NCBI GenBank assembly: GCA_002433675.1
Contig: DJIP01000048.1
Span: forward strand, 1 to 5,201
Reading direction: 5' to 3'
DNA length: 5,201 bases
Origin: Halomonas halophila
GTDB taxonomy: Bacteria; Pseudomonadota; Gammaproteobacteria; Pseudomonadales; Halomonadaceae
Shown piece by piece: positions 1 through 5,092 of the stretch (positions within the stretch are counted from its first letter, which is position 1; the number at the start of each line of letters is the position of its first letter). The notes below the pieces were generated by a model that had not been told where the DNA came from, ran no database searches, and saw only the letters and a list, made by a program, of their open reading frames with translations. Position numbers and translations under genes: made by a program.

Positions 1-171
1 CATGATGGTGTCCTGGAAGGCGTGACCCATGTGCAGGCTGCCGGTAACGTTGGGCGGCGGAATCATGATGGCGAAGGGGTCGCCCTTGCCCGAGGGCGCG
101 AACCGTCCGTCGTTTTCCCAGCGCTCGTACCAGCGGGCTTCGATGCTTTCGGGTTGGTAGGTCTTGTCCAT
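1..171 (-). CDS. valS: Valyl-tRNA synthetase, N-terminal 57 residues (gene continues past the left edge)
   Basis: ValS attaches valine to tRNA-Val in the cytosol and is a class I aminoacyl-tRNA synthetase. The visible part begins [19 protein letters not shown], the typical ValRS opening. It reaches the ATP-binding HIGH signature, here HMGH at residues 47-50, inside [20 protein letters not shown] (38-57), which is characteristic of ValRS rather than IleRS or LeuRS. The ATG at 171-169 is supported by an AAGAG ribosome binding site at 178-182, six bases upstream. The frame is open to position 1, so the gene is cut only by the window edge. It lies downstream of holC on the same strand, as in E. 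coli, but is separated by 232 bases that contain its own promoter. Identity is nearly certain; the full length cannot be judged. Confidence 0.97.
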   Translation of the reverse strand, partial: MDKTYQPESIEARWYERWENDGRFAPSGKGDPFAIMIPPPNVTGSLHMGHAFQDTIM

Positions 172-203
172 GGGGTACTCTTGCTAGCGGAGCCCGGGGC
201 ATG

Positions 204-232
204 CCAGGCACGAGACAGAGGCTCGCGCATGG
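204..232 (-). promoter_or_regulatory. Hairpin in the valS leader
   Basis: On the minus strand GCGCGAG (228-222) can pair with CTCGTGC (215-209) through seven pairs, one of them G-U, around the loop CCTCTGT. After a single T-C mismatch the stem continues with CCA/TGG. The hairpin ends about 33 bases before the valS start codon and lies inside the predicted transcript. It has no T-tract, so it is not an obvious terminator, and T-box leaders of the Firmicutes type are not expected here. Alternative stems such as GAGCC/GGCTC overlap it. The role is unknown; it may be chance folding of GC-rich RNA. Confidence 0.35.
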
Positions 233-325
233 GGCTGGGCTTGGAGTTCGACAGCCGGCGCTCGGGCTCGCAAGCTTCCCGCCGAGGAGCGGTTGCGCGA
301 GTGAGGCCTGCGAAAAATGGGCTCG

Positions 326-355
326 ATTATACCCTGATCCGACGCGGGGCGTCAG
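326..355 (-). promoter_or_regulatory. Sigma70-type promoter of valS
   Basis: Read on the minus strand, a perfect TATAAT lies at 331-326. A CTGACG element (four of six matches to TTGACA) lies at 355-350, with an 18-base spacer. Transcription would start near 319, giving a leader of about 148 bases before the valS ATG. The bases just after the -10 box are CGAGCCC. Such GC-rich discriminators are typical of promoters repressed by ppGpp in the stringent response, so growth-rate control of valS is a reasonable inference. No terminator with a T-tract was found between holC and this promoter, so read-through from holC may add to valS expression. Confidence 0.75.
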
Positions 356-403
356 GGGCTGCCGGGATGACCAGCAGTGTCCTGACGATTTGCTGGCAGG
401 CGT

Positions 404-895
404 CTACCCCTGACCCTTGAGGTGGTGCGGTGTGACCGGGTAACCGCGCTGCTTGTAGGTCTTCCAGCACTCGCGCTTGACCGTCAGCACGTCCTGGTGC
501 TGGTTGATGATCTCGGCCACTCGCTCGAAGCGAGAAAACCACTCGGGGATTTCCGGCGACAGATTGAGCATCGCCTGGGGCGGCGGGTCGAGGCTTTGCG
601 GCGGGCCCTGCCAGCCGATGGTGACGGCAACTGGCCTCGCTTCTTGCTGGGCTGATTCTGTAGCGCCGGCCTCTTTTGCGTCGGTCCCGCCCCCGGCCTC
701 GAGCGCATGGGGGACGAAGGCGTCGGGACGAAAGTCCCACAGACGCTGGTCGAGTTCCCGGGCCATGGCTTCGTCCTCGGCGTACAGGTAGAGCCGGTAG
801 CCCTTGCGGGCGATGGTCTCGGTCAGCCGACAGGCGAAGGCGAGGCGGGCCTCGAGGGTGGTGTCCGGCAGGATGTAGAAGTCGATCTTGGTCAT
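404..895 (-). CDS. holC: DNA polymerase III, chi subunit
   Basis: HolC (chi) pairs with psi (HolD) in the DNA polymerase III clamp-loader complex and binds the C-terminal tail of SSB, linking the replisome to coated single-stranded DNA. The 163-residue product shows the family landmarks in order: FYIL near the start (6-9), GYRLYLYAEDEAMARELD (32-49), LWDF followed by AFVPH (52-63), VTIGW (91-95), MLNLSPEIPEWFSRFERV (109-126), and a C-terminal KRECWKTYKQRGYPVTPHHL (140-159). E. coli chi has 147 residues. The extra length here is largely an Ala/Gly/Glu-rich stretch at 66-87 before the VTIGW strand, plus a short tail. The stop is TAG. The ATG at 895 has only a weak AGAG as a possible ribosome binding site. 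The gene follows ilvE after a hairpin at 920-941, with no clear promoter of its own. In E. coli it directly follows pepA and precedes valS. Confidence 0.96.
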   Translation of the reverse strand: MTKIDFYILPDTTLEARLAFACRLTETIARKGYRLYLYAEDEAMARELDQRLWDFRPDAFVPHALEAGGGTDAKEAGATESAQQEARPVAVTIGWQGPPQSLDPPPQAMLNLSPEIPEWFSRFERVAEIINQHQDVLTVKRECWKTYKQRGYPVTPHHLKGQG

Positions 896-919
896 GCGCT
901 CTGACTTGATGGCTGAACG

Positions 920-941
920 AAGGCCGCCCGGGGGCGGCCTT
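920..941 (-). terminator. Hairpin terminator after ilvE
   Basis: AAGGCCGCCC (920-929) and GGGCGGCCTT (932-941) form a perfect ten-base inverted repeat with a central GG; nine pairs with a four-base loop are sterically likely. It begins 20 bases after the ilvE stop. The minus-strand exit side reads CCTTCGTT, a poor T-tract, so termination is probably partial. It sits only 24 bases before the holC ATG. Because the repeat is symmetric it could also act on the plus strand, where it is followed by TTTGAGT, but no plus-strand gene ends here. Confidence 0.6.
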
Positions 942-961
942 TGAGTAGGGAAGGAGCCGGA

Positions 962-2056
962 TCAGGCAAGACGGGTCAGCCAGCCATGGGTGTCTTCGAC
1001 ACGGCCGTACTGGATGTCGAGCAGACGCTTGCGCAGTCGGCTGGCCACCTCGTTGCCTTCGGGATGCTCGATCACGCCGTCCTCGCTGACCAGTCGACCG
1101 ATGGGGGTGATGACCGCGGCGGTACCGCAGGCAAAGACCTCGGTGATCTCGCCGGAGGCCACGCCATCGCGCCACTCGTCGATGCTGATGGGGCGCTCTT
1201 CCGGGGTCAGGCCTTCATCCTTGGCCAATTCGAGCATGGAATCCCGGGTCACCCCCTCGAGGATGGTGCCGGTCAGGCGCGGGGTGACCAGACGGCCGTC
1301 ACGGGTGACGAAGAACAGGTTCATGCCGCCGAGTTCCTCGATCCAGGTGTTCTCCACGGCGTCGAGGAAGGCCACCTGGTCGCAGCCGTGGTCGGCGGCT
1401 TCCTTCTGGGCCAGCAGCGAGGCGGCGTAGTTGCCGCCGCACTTGGCGTAGCCGGTGCCGCCGGGGGCGGCGCGGTTGTAGTTCGACGACAGCCAGATCG
1501 ATACCGGCTTGACCCCACCCTTGAAGTAGGCCGCCACCGGCGAGGCGATGACGTAGAAGTCCACCTCCTTGGACGGACGCACGCCAAGGAAAGCCTCGGA
1601 GGCGATCATGAAGGGGCGCAGGTAGAGGCTGGATTCCTCGACTTCGCTGGCAGGCGTCGGCACCCAGTCGACATCCTGGGCGACCAGTGCCTTGACCGCG
1701 CCGATGAAGTCCTCGTCGGACAGTTCCGGCAGGGCCAGGCGACGGGCGCTGGCGCGAAAGCGCGCGGCGTTCTTTTCCGGACGGAAGGTCCAGACGCTGC
1801 CGTCGGCGTGGCGGTAGGCCTTCATGCCCTCGAAGATTTCCTGGGCGTAGTGCAGCACCGAGGCGGCCGGGTCCAGCGACAGCGGACCGTAGGGACGTAC
1901 CTGATGGCCGTGGAAGCCGGCGTCCTCGGTCCAGCGGATATGGGCCATATGGTCGGTGAAGTGACGACCGAAGCCCGGGTTCTCGAGAATGGTGTTGCGG
2001 ATGCTCGCGTCGGTGGCGTTGGCGTTGGGCTCGAGCGAGAAGCCTTGGATGGACAC
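962..2056 (-). CDS. ilvE: Branched-chain amino acid aminotransferase (long, class II-type BCAT)
   Basis: This pyridoxal phosphate (PLP) enzyme moves the amino group between glutamate and the 2-oxo acids of valine, leucine and isoleucine, the last step of their synthesis and the first of their breakdown, in the cytosol. The 364-residue product belongs to fold type IV. Visible marks are HYAQEIFEGMKAYR (69-82), FRPEKNAARF (91-100), SSLYLRPFM (142-150), the PLP lysine K205 in GYAKCGGNYAAS (202-213), EELGGMNLFFV (240-250), a late ACGTAAVITP, and the ending DIQYGRVEDTHGW. The length and motifs fit the eukaryote-like BCAT group (about 360 residues) rather than the shorter E. coli IlvE (309). The frame is open upstream to 2272, but the GTG at 2056 is chosen: GGAG lies eight bases before it and the family similarity starts near here. 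The gene stands between pepA and holC on their strand, with hairpins on both sides, so it may be its own transcription unit. Confidence 0.95.
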   Translation of the reverse strand: MSIQGFSLEPNANATDASIRNTILENPGFGRHFTDHMAHIRWTEDAGFHGHQVRPYGPLSLDPAASVLHYAQEIFEGMKAYRHADGSVWTFRPEKNAARFRASARRLALPELSDEDFIGAVKALVAQDVDWVPTPASEVEESSLYLRPFMIASEAFLGVRPSKEVDFYVIASPVAAYFKGGVKPVSIWLSSNYNRAAPGGTGYAKCGGNYAASLLAQKEAADHGCDQVAFLDAVENTWIEELGGMNLFFVTRDGRLVTPRLTGTILEGVTRDSMLELAKDEGLTPEERPISIDEWRDGVASGEITEVFACGTAAVITPIGRLVSEDGVIEHPEGNEVASRLRKRLLDIQYGRVEDTHGWLTRLA

Positions 2057-2064
2057 GGGTCGTT

Positions 2065-2068
2065 CTCC
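2065..2068 (-). promoter_or_regulatory. Ribosome binding site that sets the GTG start of ilvE
   Basis: GGAG on the minus strand is followed by the eight bases AACGACCC and then GTG at 2056-2054. No in-frame ATG near this point has a comparable site, and the upstream in-frame ATG at 2155-2153 lies inside the loop and arm of a hairpin. This supports the 364-residue form over longer ones. Confidence 0.75.
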
Positions 2069-2181
2069 AGAATCGTATCGCGCCGCAAGGGCTCTGCGGC
2101 GACAGCGGATCGAGGTCGAGTCAGGGGGCTCGACCGGGATGGGGTGGGCAGGCATCGCGCCTGCCGATGGAATCAGAATGA

Positions 2182-2211
2182 CACAGGCTCGCCCTTTCGG
2201 GAAAGCCTGTG
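2182..2211 (-). repeat. Near-continuous hairpin with a GAAA tetraloop in the ilvE leader
   Basis: On the minus strand CACAGGCT (2211-2204) pairs with AGCCTGTG (2189-2182). Inside, one T-G wobble and one T-C mismatch lead to a CCC/GGG stem closed by GAAA, a stable GNRA-type loop in RNA. The exit side reads TCATTCTGATT, which is T-rich but not a true T-tract, so it could be a weak terminator or a regulatory stem-loop. The GNRA loop exists only on the minus-strand transcript, the strand of ilvE. Confidence 0.5.
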
Positions 2212-2227
2212 AGTCGGGAAAGCCTGT
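2197..2227 (-). repeat. Tandem 14-base direct repeat, period 17
   Basis: ACAGGCTTTCCCGA occurs twice on the minus strand, at 2227-2214 and 2210-2197, separated by CTC. The second copy supplies the 5' arm of the hairpin at 2182-2211. The first copy could pair with the same 3' arm (2189-2183) over a longer loop, so the two pairings exclude each other. The repeat may come from slippage or local duplication, or be a double binding site. Confidence 0.6.
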
Positions 2228-2248
2228 CGGACGGGGAAGCCCGCCGGG

Positions 2249-2276
2249 GCGGGTGCCGAGGTCTGTCGGCACCCGC
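2249..2276 (-). terminator. Hairpin after pepA, probable terminator
   Basis: GCGGGTGCCGA (2249-2259) and TCGGCACCCGC (2266-2276) form a perfect 11-base inverted repeat with a six-base loop, starting 22 bases after the pepA stop codon. There is no T-tract on the minus strand after it (the sequence runs into CCCCGGCGGGC), so it may instead protect the 3' end of the pepA transcript or be part of the ilvE leader structure. A competing repeat, CCCGCC (2240-2245)/GGCGGG (2248-2253), overlaps its distal arm. Confidence 0.55.
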
Positions 2277-2297
2277 GTGGACGGCGGATTTACCGGG

Positions 2298-3815
2298 TCA
2301 GTCCTGGTCGGTGTTGACCACCTCTGCCTCGCGGTCGAGCAGGTAGCGGGTCAGCAGGCCCACCGGGCGGCCTGTGGCACCCTTGGCGCTGCCGCTGTTC
2401 CAGGCGGTGCCGGCGACGTCCAGGTGCGCCCAGGGGAAGTCGGTGGCGAAGCGCGACAGGAAGCAGCCGGCGGTGATGGTGCCCGCCGGGCGCCCGCCGA
2501 TGTTGGCCAGGTCGGCGAAGTTGGAGTCCAGCTGCTCCTGGTACTCGTCCCATAGCGGCAGATGCCAGGCACGGTCCCAGGCGGTCTCGCCGGCGTCGAG
2601 AAGGTCCAGCGCCAGGTCGTCGTCGTTGGACATCAGGCCGGTGGCGTGGTGGCCGAGCGCGATGATGGCGGCGCCGGTGAGGGTGGCGATATCGACGACG
2701 CTGGCCGGCTCGAAGCGCTCGGCGTAGGTCAGGGCGTCACACAGCACCAGGCGGCCTTCGGCGTCGGTGTTGAGTACCTCCACCGACAGCCCCTTCAGCG
2801 TCTTGATGATGTCGCCTGGCTTGGTGGCACGACCGCTGGGCATGTTCTCGGCGGCGGCGACGATGGCGACCAGGTTGATCTTCGGCTTGATCGCCAGGAT
2901 CGAGGCTACCGCGCCGAACACGCTGGCGGCGCCGCACATGTCGAACTTCATCTCGTCCATGCCGGCACCGGGCTTGAGCGAGATACCGCCAGTGTCGAAG
3001 GTGATGCCCTTGCCGACGAGCACGTGGGGCGACTCGTTTTCGTCGTCCGCGCCTTGATAGCGCATCATGATCAGCCGCGACGGCTCGTCGCTGCCATGAC
3101 CGACCGACAACAGCGAGTGCGCGCCGAGCTCCTCGAGGGCTGCCTCGTCGAGGATCTCGGTGGTCAGGGCGCCATCGGATTCGCTGGCCAGGCGCTCGGC
3201 CTCGCTGGCGAGGTAGCGCGGCGTGCAGACGTTGCCCGGCAGGTTGCCGAGCTGGCGGGCCAGATTGATGCCCTGGCCCACGGCGGCACCCTGGCGGGCG
3301 CCTTCGCTGGCCGCGTTCTGGTCTTCGCCTTCACTGAGCAGGATCGACACCGTCTTGAGGCTGGGAGCCGGGCCACTTTCTTGCTTGAAGTCGGTGAAGC
3401 GGTAGCTGGCGCGAAGCGCGCTTTCGGCGATCTTGTGGGCTTTCCAGCCGGCGTCGCGATCCTCGACGGGCACGTCGGTAAGGGCCACCGAGACTTCGTC
3501 CACGGTCAGCTGACCGAGGCTCGCGAAGGCGGCATCCACGGCCTTGCAGAAGGCGCCCTCGTGGCACTTGTCGCGCTCGCCGAAGCCGACCAGCAGCAGG
3601 CGGTCGGCGCACAGCCCAGGCGCAAAGGGCACCAGCTGGACGTTGCCGAGCTTGGCGTTGAAATCGCCACGCTCGATCAACTGCCCGATCAGACGCTCGC
3701 TGGCGTCGTCGAGCTTGGCGGCGGCGGGAGTAAGCTCACCGTCCTTGAATACCGGGATGACCAGGCAAGCGGTCTCGATCTTGACCGGGTTGGCCGTCTT
3801 TACAGGGAATTCCAT
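2298..3815 (-). CDS. pepA: Leucyl aminopeptidase (cytosol aminopeptidase, M17 family)
   Basis: PepA removes N-terminal residues, preferably leucine, from peptides in the cytosol with two metal ions. In E. coli it also binds DNA, in XerCD recombination at cer and in carAB regulation. The product has 505 residues (E. coli 503). The N-terminal domain covers about 1-165 and the catalytic domain the rest. Metal ligands and active-site residues are all present, one position below E. coli numbering: K269, D274 and K281 in GKGITFDTGGISLKPG (268-283), D292 in MKFDMCGA, and D351, E353 and R355 in the signature NTDAEGRL (349-356). The ATG at 3815 is chosen over upstream in-frame starts because GTGGAG (GGAG at 3821-3824) lies five bases before it and the length matches the family. 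The gene is divergent from lptF across 194 bases, as in E. coli. It is followed by ilvE rather than holC. Whether it keeps the DNA-binding role cannot be told from sequence alone. Confidence 0.97.
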   Translation of the reverse strand: MEFPVKTANPVKIETACLVIPVFKDGELTPAAAKLDDASERLIGQLIERGDFNAKLGNVQLVPFAPGLCADRLLLVGFGERDKCHEGAFCKAVDAAFASLGQLTVDEVSVALTDVPVEDRDAGWKAHKIAESALRASYRFTDFKQESGPAPSLKTVSILLSEGEDQNAASEGARQGAAVGQGINLARQLGNLPGNVCTPRYLASEAERLASESDGALTTEILDEAALEELGAHSLLSVGHGSDEPSRLIMMRYQGADDENESPHVLVGKGITFDTGGISLKPGAGMDEMKFDMCGAASVFGAVASILAIKPKINLVAIVAAAENMPSGRATKPGDIIKTLKGLSVEVLNTDAEGRLVLCDALTYAERFEPASVVDIATLTGAAIIALGHHATGLMSNDDDLALDLLDAGETAWDRAWHLPLWDEYQEQLDSNFADLANIGGRPAGTITAGCFLSRFATDFPWAHLDVAGTAWNSGSAKGATGRPVGLLTRYLLDREAEVVNTDQD

Positions 3816-3820
3816 GCTGA

Positions 3821-3839
3821 CTCCACAAGACAAGTGTGG
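3821..3839 (-). promoter_or_regulatory. pepA ribosome binding site inside a small inverted repeat
   Basis: On the minus strand CCACA (3839-3835) and TGTGG (3827-3823) can pair around a seven-base loop. The 3' arm overlaps the GGAG of pepA (3824-3821), so folding could partly cover the site. The stem has only five pairs. The same DNA includes the -35 box of the candidate lptF promoter. No convincing pepA promoter was found; TACACT at 3885-3880 is a possible -10 with a poor -35. Confidence 0.35.
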
Positions 3840-3855
3840 GGGGATTCTGGATAAT
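3827..3855 (+). promoter_or_regulatory. Candidate sigma70 promoter for lptF-lptG
   Basis: AAGACA (3827-3832, four of six matches to TTGACA) and GATAAT (3850-3855, five of six to TATAAT) are separated by an optimal 17 bases on the plus strand. Transcription would start near 3862 and give a leader of about 148 bases. The boxes lie next to the pepA start, so this promoter and pepA expression could interfere. A second, closer candidate is the TATACT at 3959-3964. Confidence 0.45.
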
Positions 3856-3958
3856 GCCGGCACGATGCCGAGTCCATCCAGTGTACCCAAGGCCCCAGGG
3901 GTTTGCATGATCACCGTGGCCTCAGCGGCCGATCGGGTAGAGATGTCGATCAGGGACC

Positions 3959-3964
3959 TATACT
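3959..3964 (+). promoter_or_regulatory. Second candidate -10 box for lptF
   Basis: TATACT matches TATAAT in five of six bases and would give a start about 40 bases before the lptF codon. At the proper distance upstream (3935-3942) there is no recognisable -35 box and no TGn extension, so an activator or chance would be needed to explain it. Confidence 0.3.
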
Positions 3965-4009
3965 GGATCAGGGACGACCGGTGAGGACGACCGAGAGCAG
4001 GAGCGCGCA

Positions 4010-5092
4010 TTGATCATATTCCGTTACCTCACCCGCGAGATTCTGCTGACCATGTCGGCGGTGGCCGGGGTGCTGCTGCTGGTGATCATGGGCAGTCGGT
4101 TTATCCGCTATTTTGCCAACGCCGCCGAAGGCGAGATTCCGGCGAACATCCTCGGCTCGCTGATGCTCTATCACATGCCGGGCTTTCTCGAACTGATCCT
4201 GCCGCTGGCGTTCTTTCTCGGAATTCTGCTGGCCTACGGCCAGCTCTACCTGAACAGCGAGATCACCGTGCTGGTGGCCTGTGGCACCAGCCCCAACCGG
4301 TTGCTGACGGTCAGCCTGGTGCCCGCCGCCCTGGTGGCGCTGCTGGTCGGGATATTCAGCCTGTGGCTGACCCCCGCCGGCGCCCTGCACAACGAACTGG
4401 TACTGGAAGAACAGCGCAGCAAGCTCGACTTCTCGGCGCTGGCGCCAGGACGTTTTCAGGAGTTCGGCAGTGGGCGTATCGCCTACGCCAGCGACGTGTC
4501 CGAGGACGGCGAGCGCATGCAGGAGGTGTTCATCAGCGAGCGCCAGAAGCGCAACGACGGCTCCCCCGAGAGCGTGGTGACCCGGGCGACCCAGGGCTAC
4601 CAGTCGGTGGATCCGGACACCGGCAGTCGCTATCTGGTGCTGGAAGACGGTGAACGCTACAGCGCAGAGGCCGGTCGCGCCGACGCCGAGAGGCTCGAGT
4701 TCGGCACCTATGCCGTGCGTCTGGCACGGGCGGTGGAGGCGGTCGAGACCGACTCGGCGGAGTTCGCCACCACCACGACCCTGCTGAACGATCCCTCGCC
4801 GGAGGCCAGGGCACAGTTGCAGTGGCGGCTCGGCGCCCCCCTGATGGTGTTCGTGCTGACCCTGCTGGCCCAGCCTCTGTCCCGGGTCAATCCACGCCAG
4901 GGCCGCTTTGCCAAGCTGCTGCCGGCGATCTTTCTGTACGTGGCGTACCTGAGTCTGCTGCTGGCCGCCATGGACGCCATCGGCAGTGGCAGCCTGCCTG
5001 CCGTCATCGGTATGTGGCCGATCCACGCAGGCTTCCTGATCCTTGGCCTGGGACTGGCCTTCAATGCCCAACGCAAGGGAATGAGCGGATGA
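4010..5092 (+). CDS. lptF: LPS export ABC transporter permease LptF
   Basis: LptF and LptG form the inner-membrane part of LptB2FG, which extracts lipopolysaccharide from the inner membrane and passes it to LptC and the periplasmic bridge. The 360-residue product (E. coli 366) has the family layout: three hydrophobic segments at about 11-31, 57-77 and 98-120, a periplasmic beta-jellyroll region at about 123-265, and three more segments at about 273-291, 303-323 and 330-350. The cytoplasmic stretch YGQLYLNSEITVLVACGTS (76-94) is the conserved coupling region that contacts the LptB ATPase. The start is TTG at 4010: AGGAG (3999-4003) lies six bases before it, and MIIFRYLTREIL aligns with the openings of LptF proteins. 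No ATG nearby fits. It overlaps lptG by four bases (ATGA), which implies one operon and translational coupling. Confidence 0.96.
   Translation: MIIFRYLTREILLTMSAVAGVLLLVIMGSRFIRYFANAAEGEIPANILGSLMLYHMPGFLELILPLAFFLGILLAYGQLYLNSEITVLVACGTSPNRLLTVSLVPAALVALLVGIFSLWLTPAGALHNELVLEEQRSKLDFSALAPGRFQEFGSGRIAYASDVSEDGERMQEVFISERQKRNDGSPESVVTRATQGYQSVDPDTGSRYLVLEDGERYSAEAGRADAERLEFGTYAVRLARAVEAVETDSAEFATTTTLLNDPSPEARAQLQWRLGAPLMVFVLTLLAQPLSRVNPRQGRFAKLLPAIFLYVAYLSLLLAAMDAIGSGSLPAVIGMWPIHAGFLILGLGLAFNAQRKGMSG

Larger units (their letters stand above)
2057..2248 (-). promoter_or_regulatory. Structured leader upstream of ilvE: four perfect inverted repeats in a row
   Basis: This is most of the 241-base gap between the pepA stop and the ilvE start. 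Perfect inverted repeats, given as plus-strand arms, are: CGCCGCA/TGCGGCG at 2081-2101 (loop 7), GGTCGAG/CTCGACC at 2114-2135 (loop 8), GGCAGGC/GCCTGCC at 2147-2165 (loop 5), and CACAGGCT/AGCCTGTG at 2182-2211 (described separately). With the pepA hairpin at 2249-2276 that makes five in about 200 bases. The last one lies just before the ilvE ribosome binding site. No convincing -35/-10 pair for ilvE was found: CATTCT at 2174-2179 and TACGAT at 2072-2077 match weakly, and the second is too close to the start. The array suggests attenuation, RNA stability control or protein binding, but the function is inference. Confidence 0.5.

Noticed and set aside
172..325. T-box or other known riboswitch in the valS leader
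   Set aside because: No T-box core sequence was seen, and T-boxes are not expected in Gammaproteobacteria. Only simple hairpins are visible.
370..396. CCAGCA/TGCTGG inverted repeat after holC as a terminator
   Set aside because: Only six pairs around a 14-base loop with no T-tract; read-through or another end site is as likely.
22..420. Plus-strand open frame opposite valS and its promoter region
   Set aside because: No family resemblance; it is antisense to the conserved ValRS N-terminus.
327..1175. 282-codon minus-strand frame across holC and the ilvE end
   Set aside because: It is Arg/Pro-rich, out of frame with both real genes, and runs through a terminator and the valS promoter.
2072..2077. 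TACGAT as the ilvE -10 box
   Set aside because: Transcription would start within the ribosome binding site, removing it, and no -35 box stands 17 bases upstream.
941..2212. 423-codon open frame on the plus strand opposite ilvE
   Set aside because: It is antisense to a gene with intact family motifs, has low-complexity Gly/Val/Ala-rich product, and such long shadows are usual at this GC content.
2562..3854. 430-codon open frame on the plus strand opposite pepA
   Set aside because: It mirrors the pepA codon pattern, has no recognisable domain and no supporting context.
3892..3925. Small palindromes in the pepA-lptF gap, such as CCCCTGGGG and the GGCC repeat around 3919-3931
   Set aside because: They are too short and GC-rich to tell from chance and match no operator that I recognise.
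3968..5071. 367-codon open frame on the minus strand opposite lptF
   Set aside because: It is rich in Gln, His and Gly, as expected from the complement of Leu/Ala/Val codons in a membrane protein.
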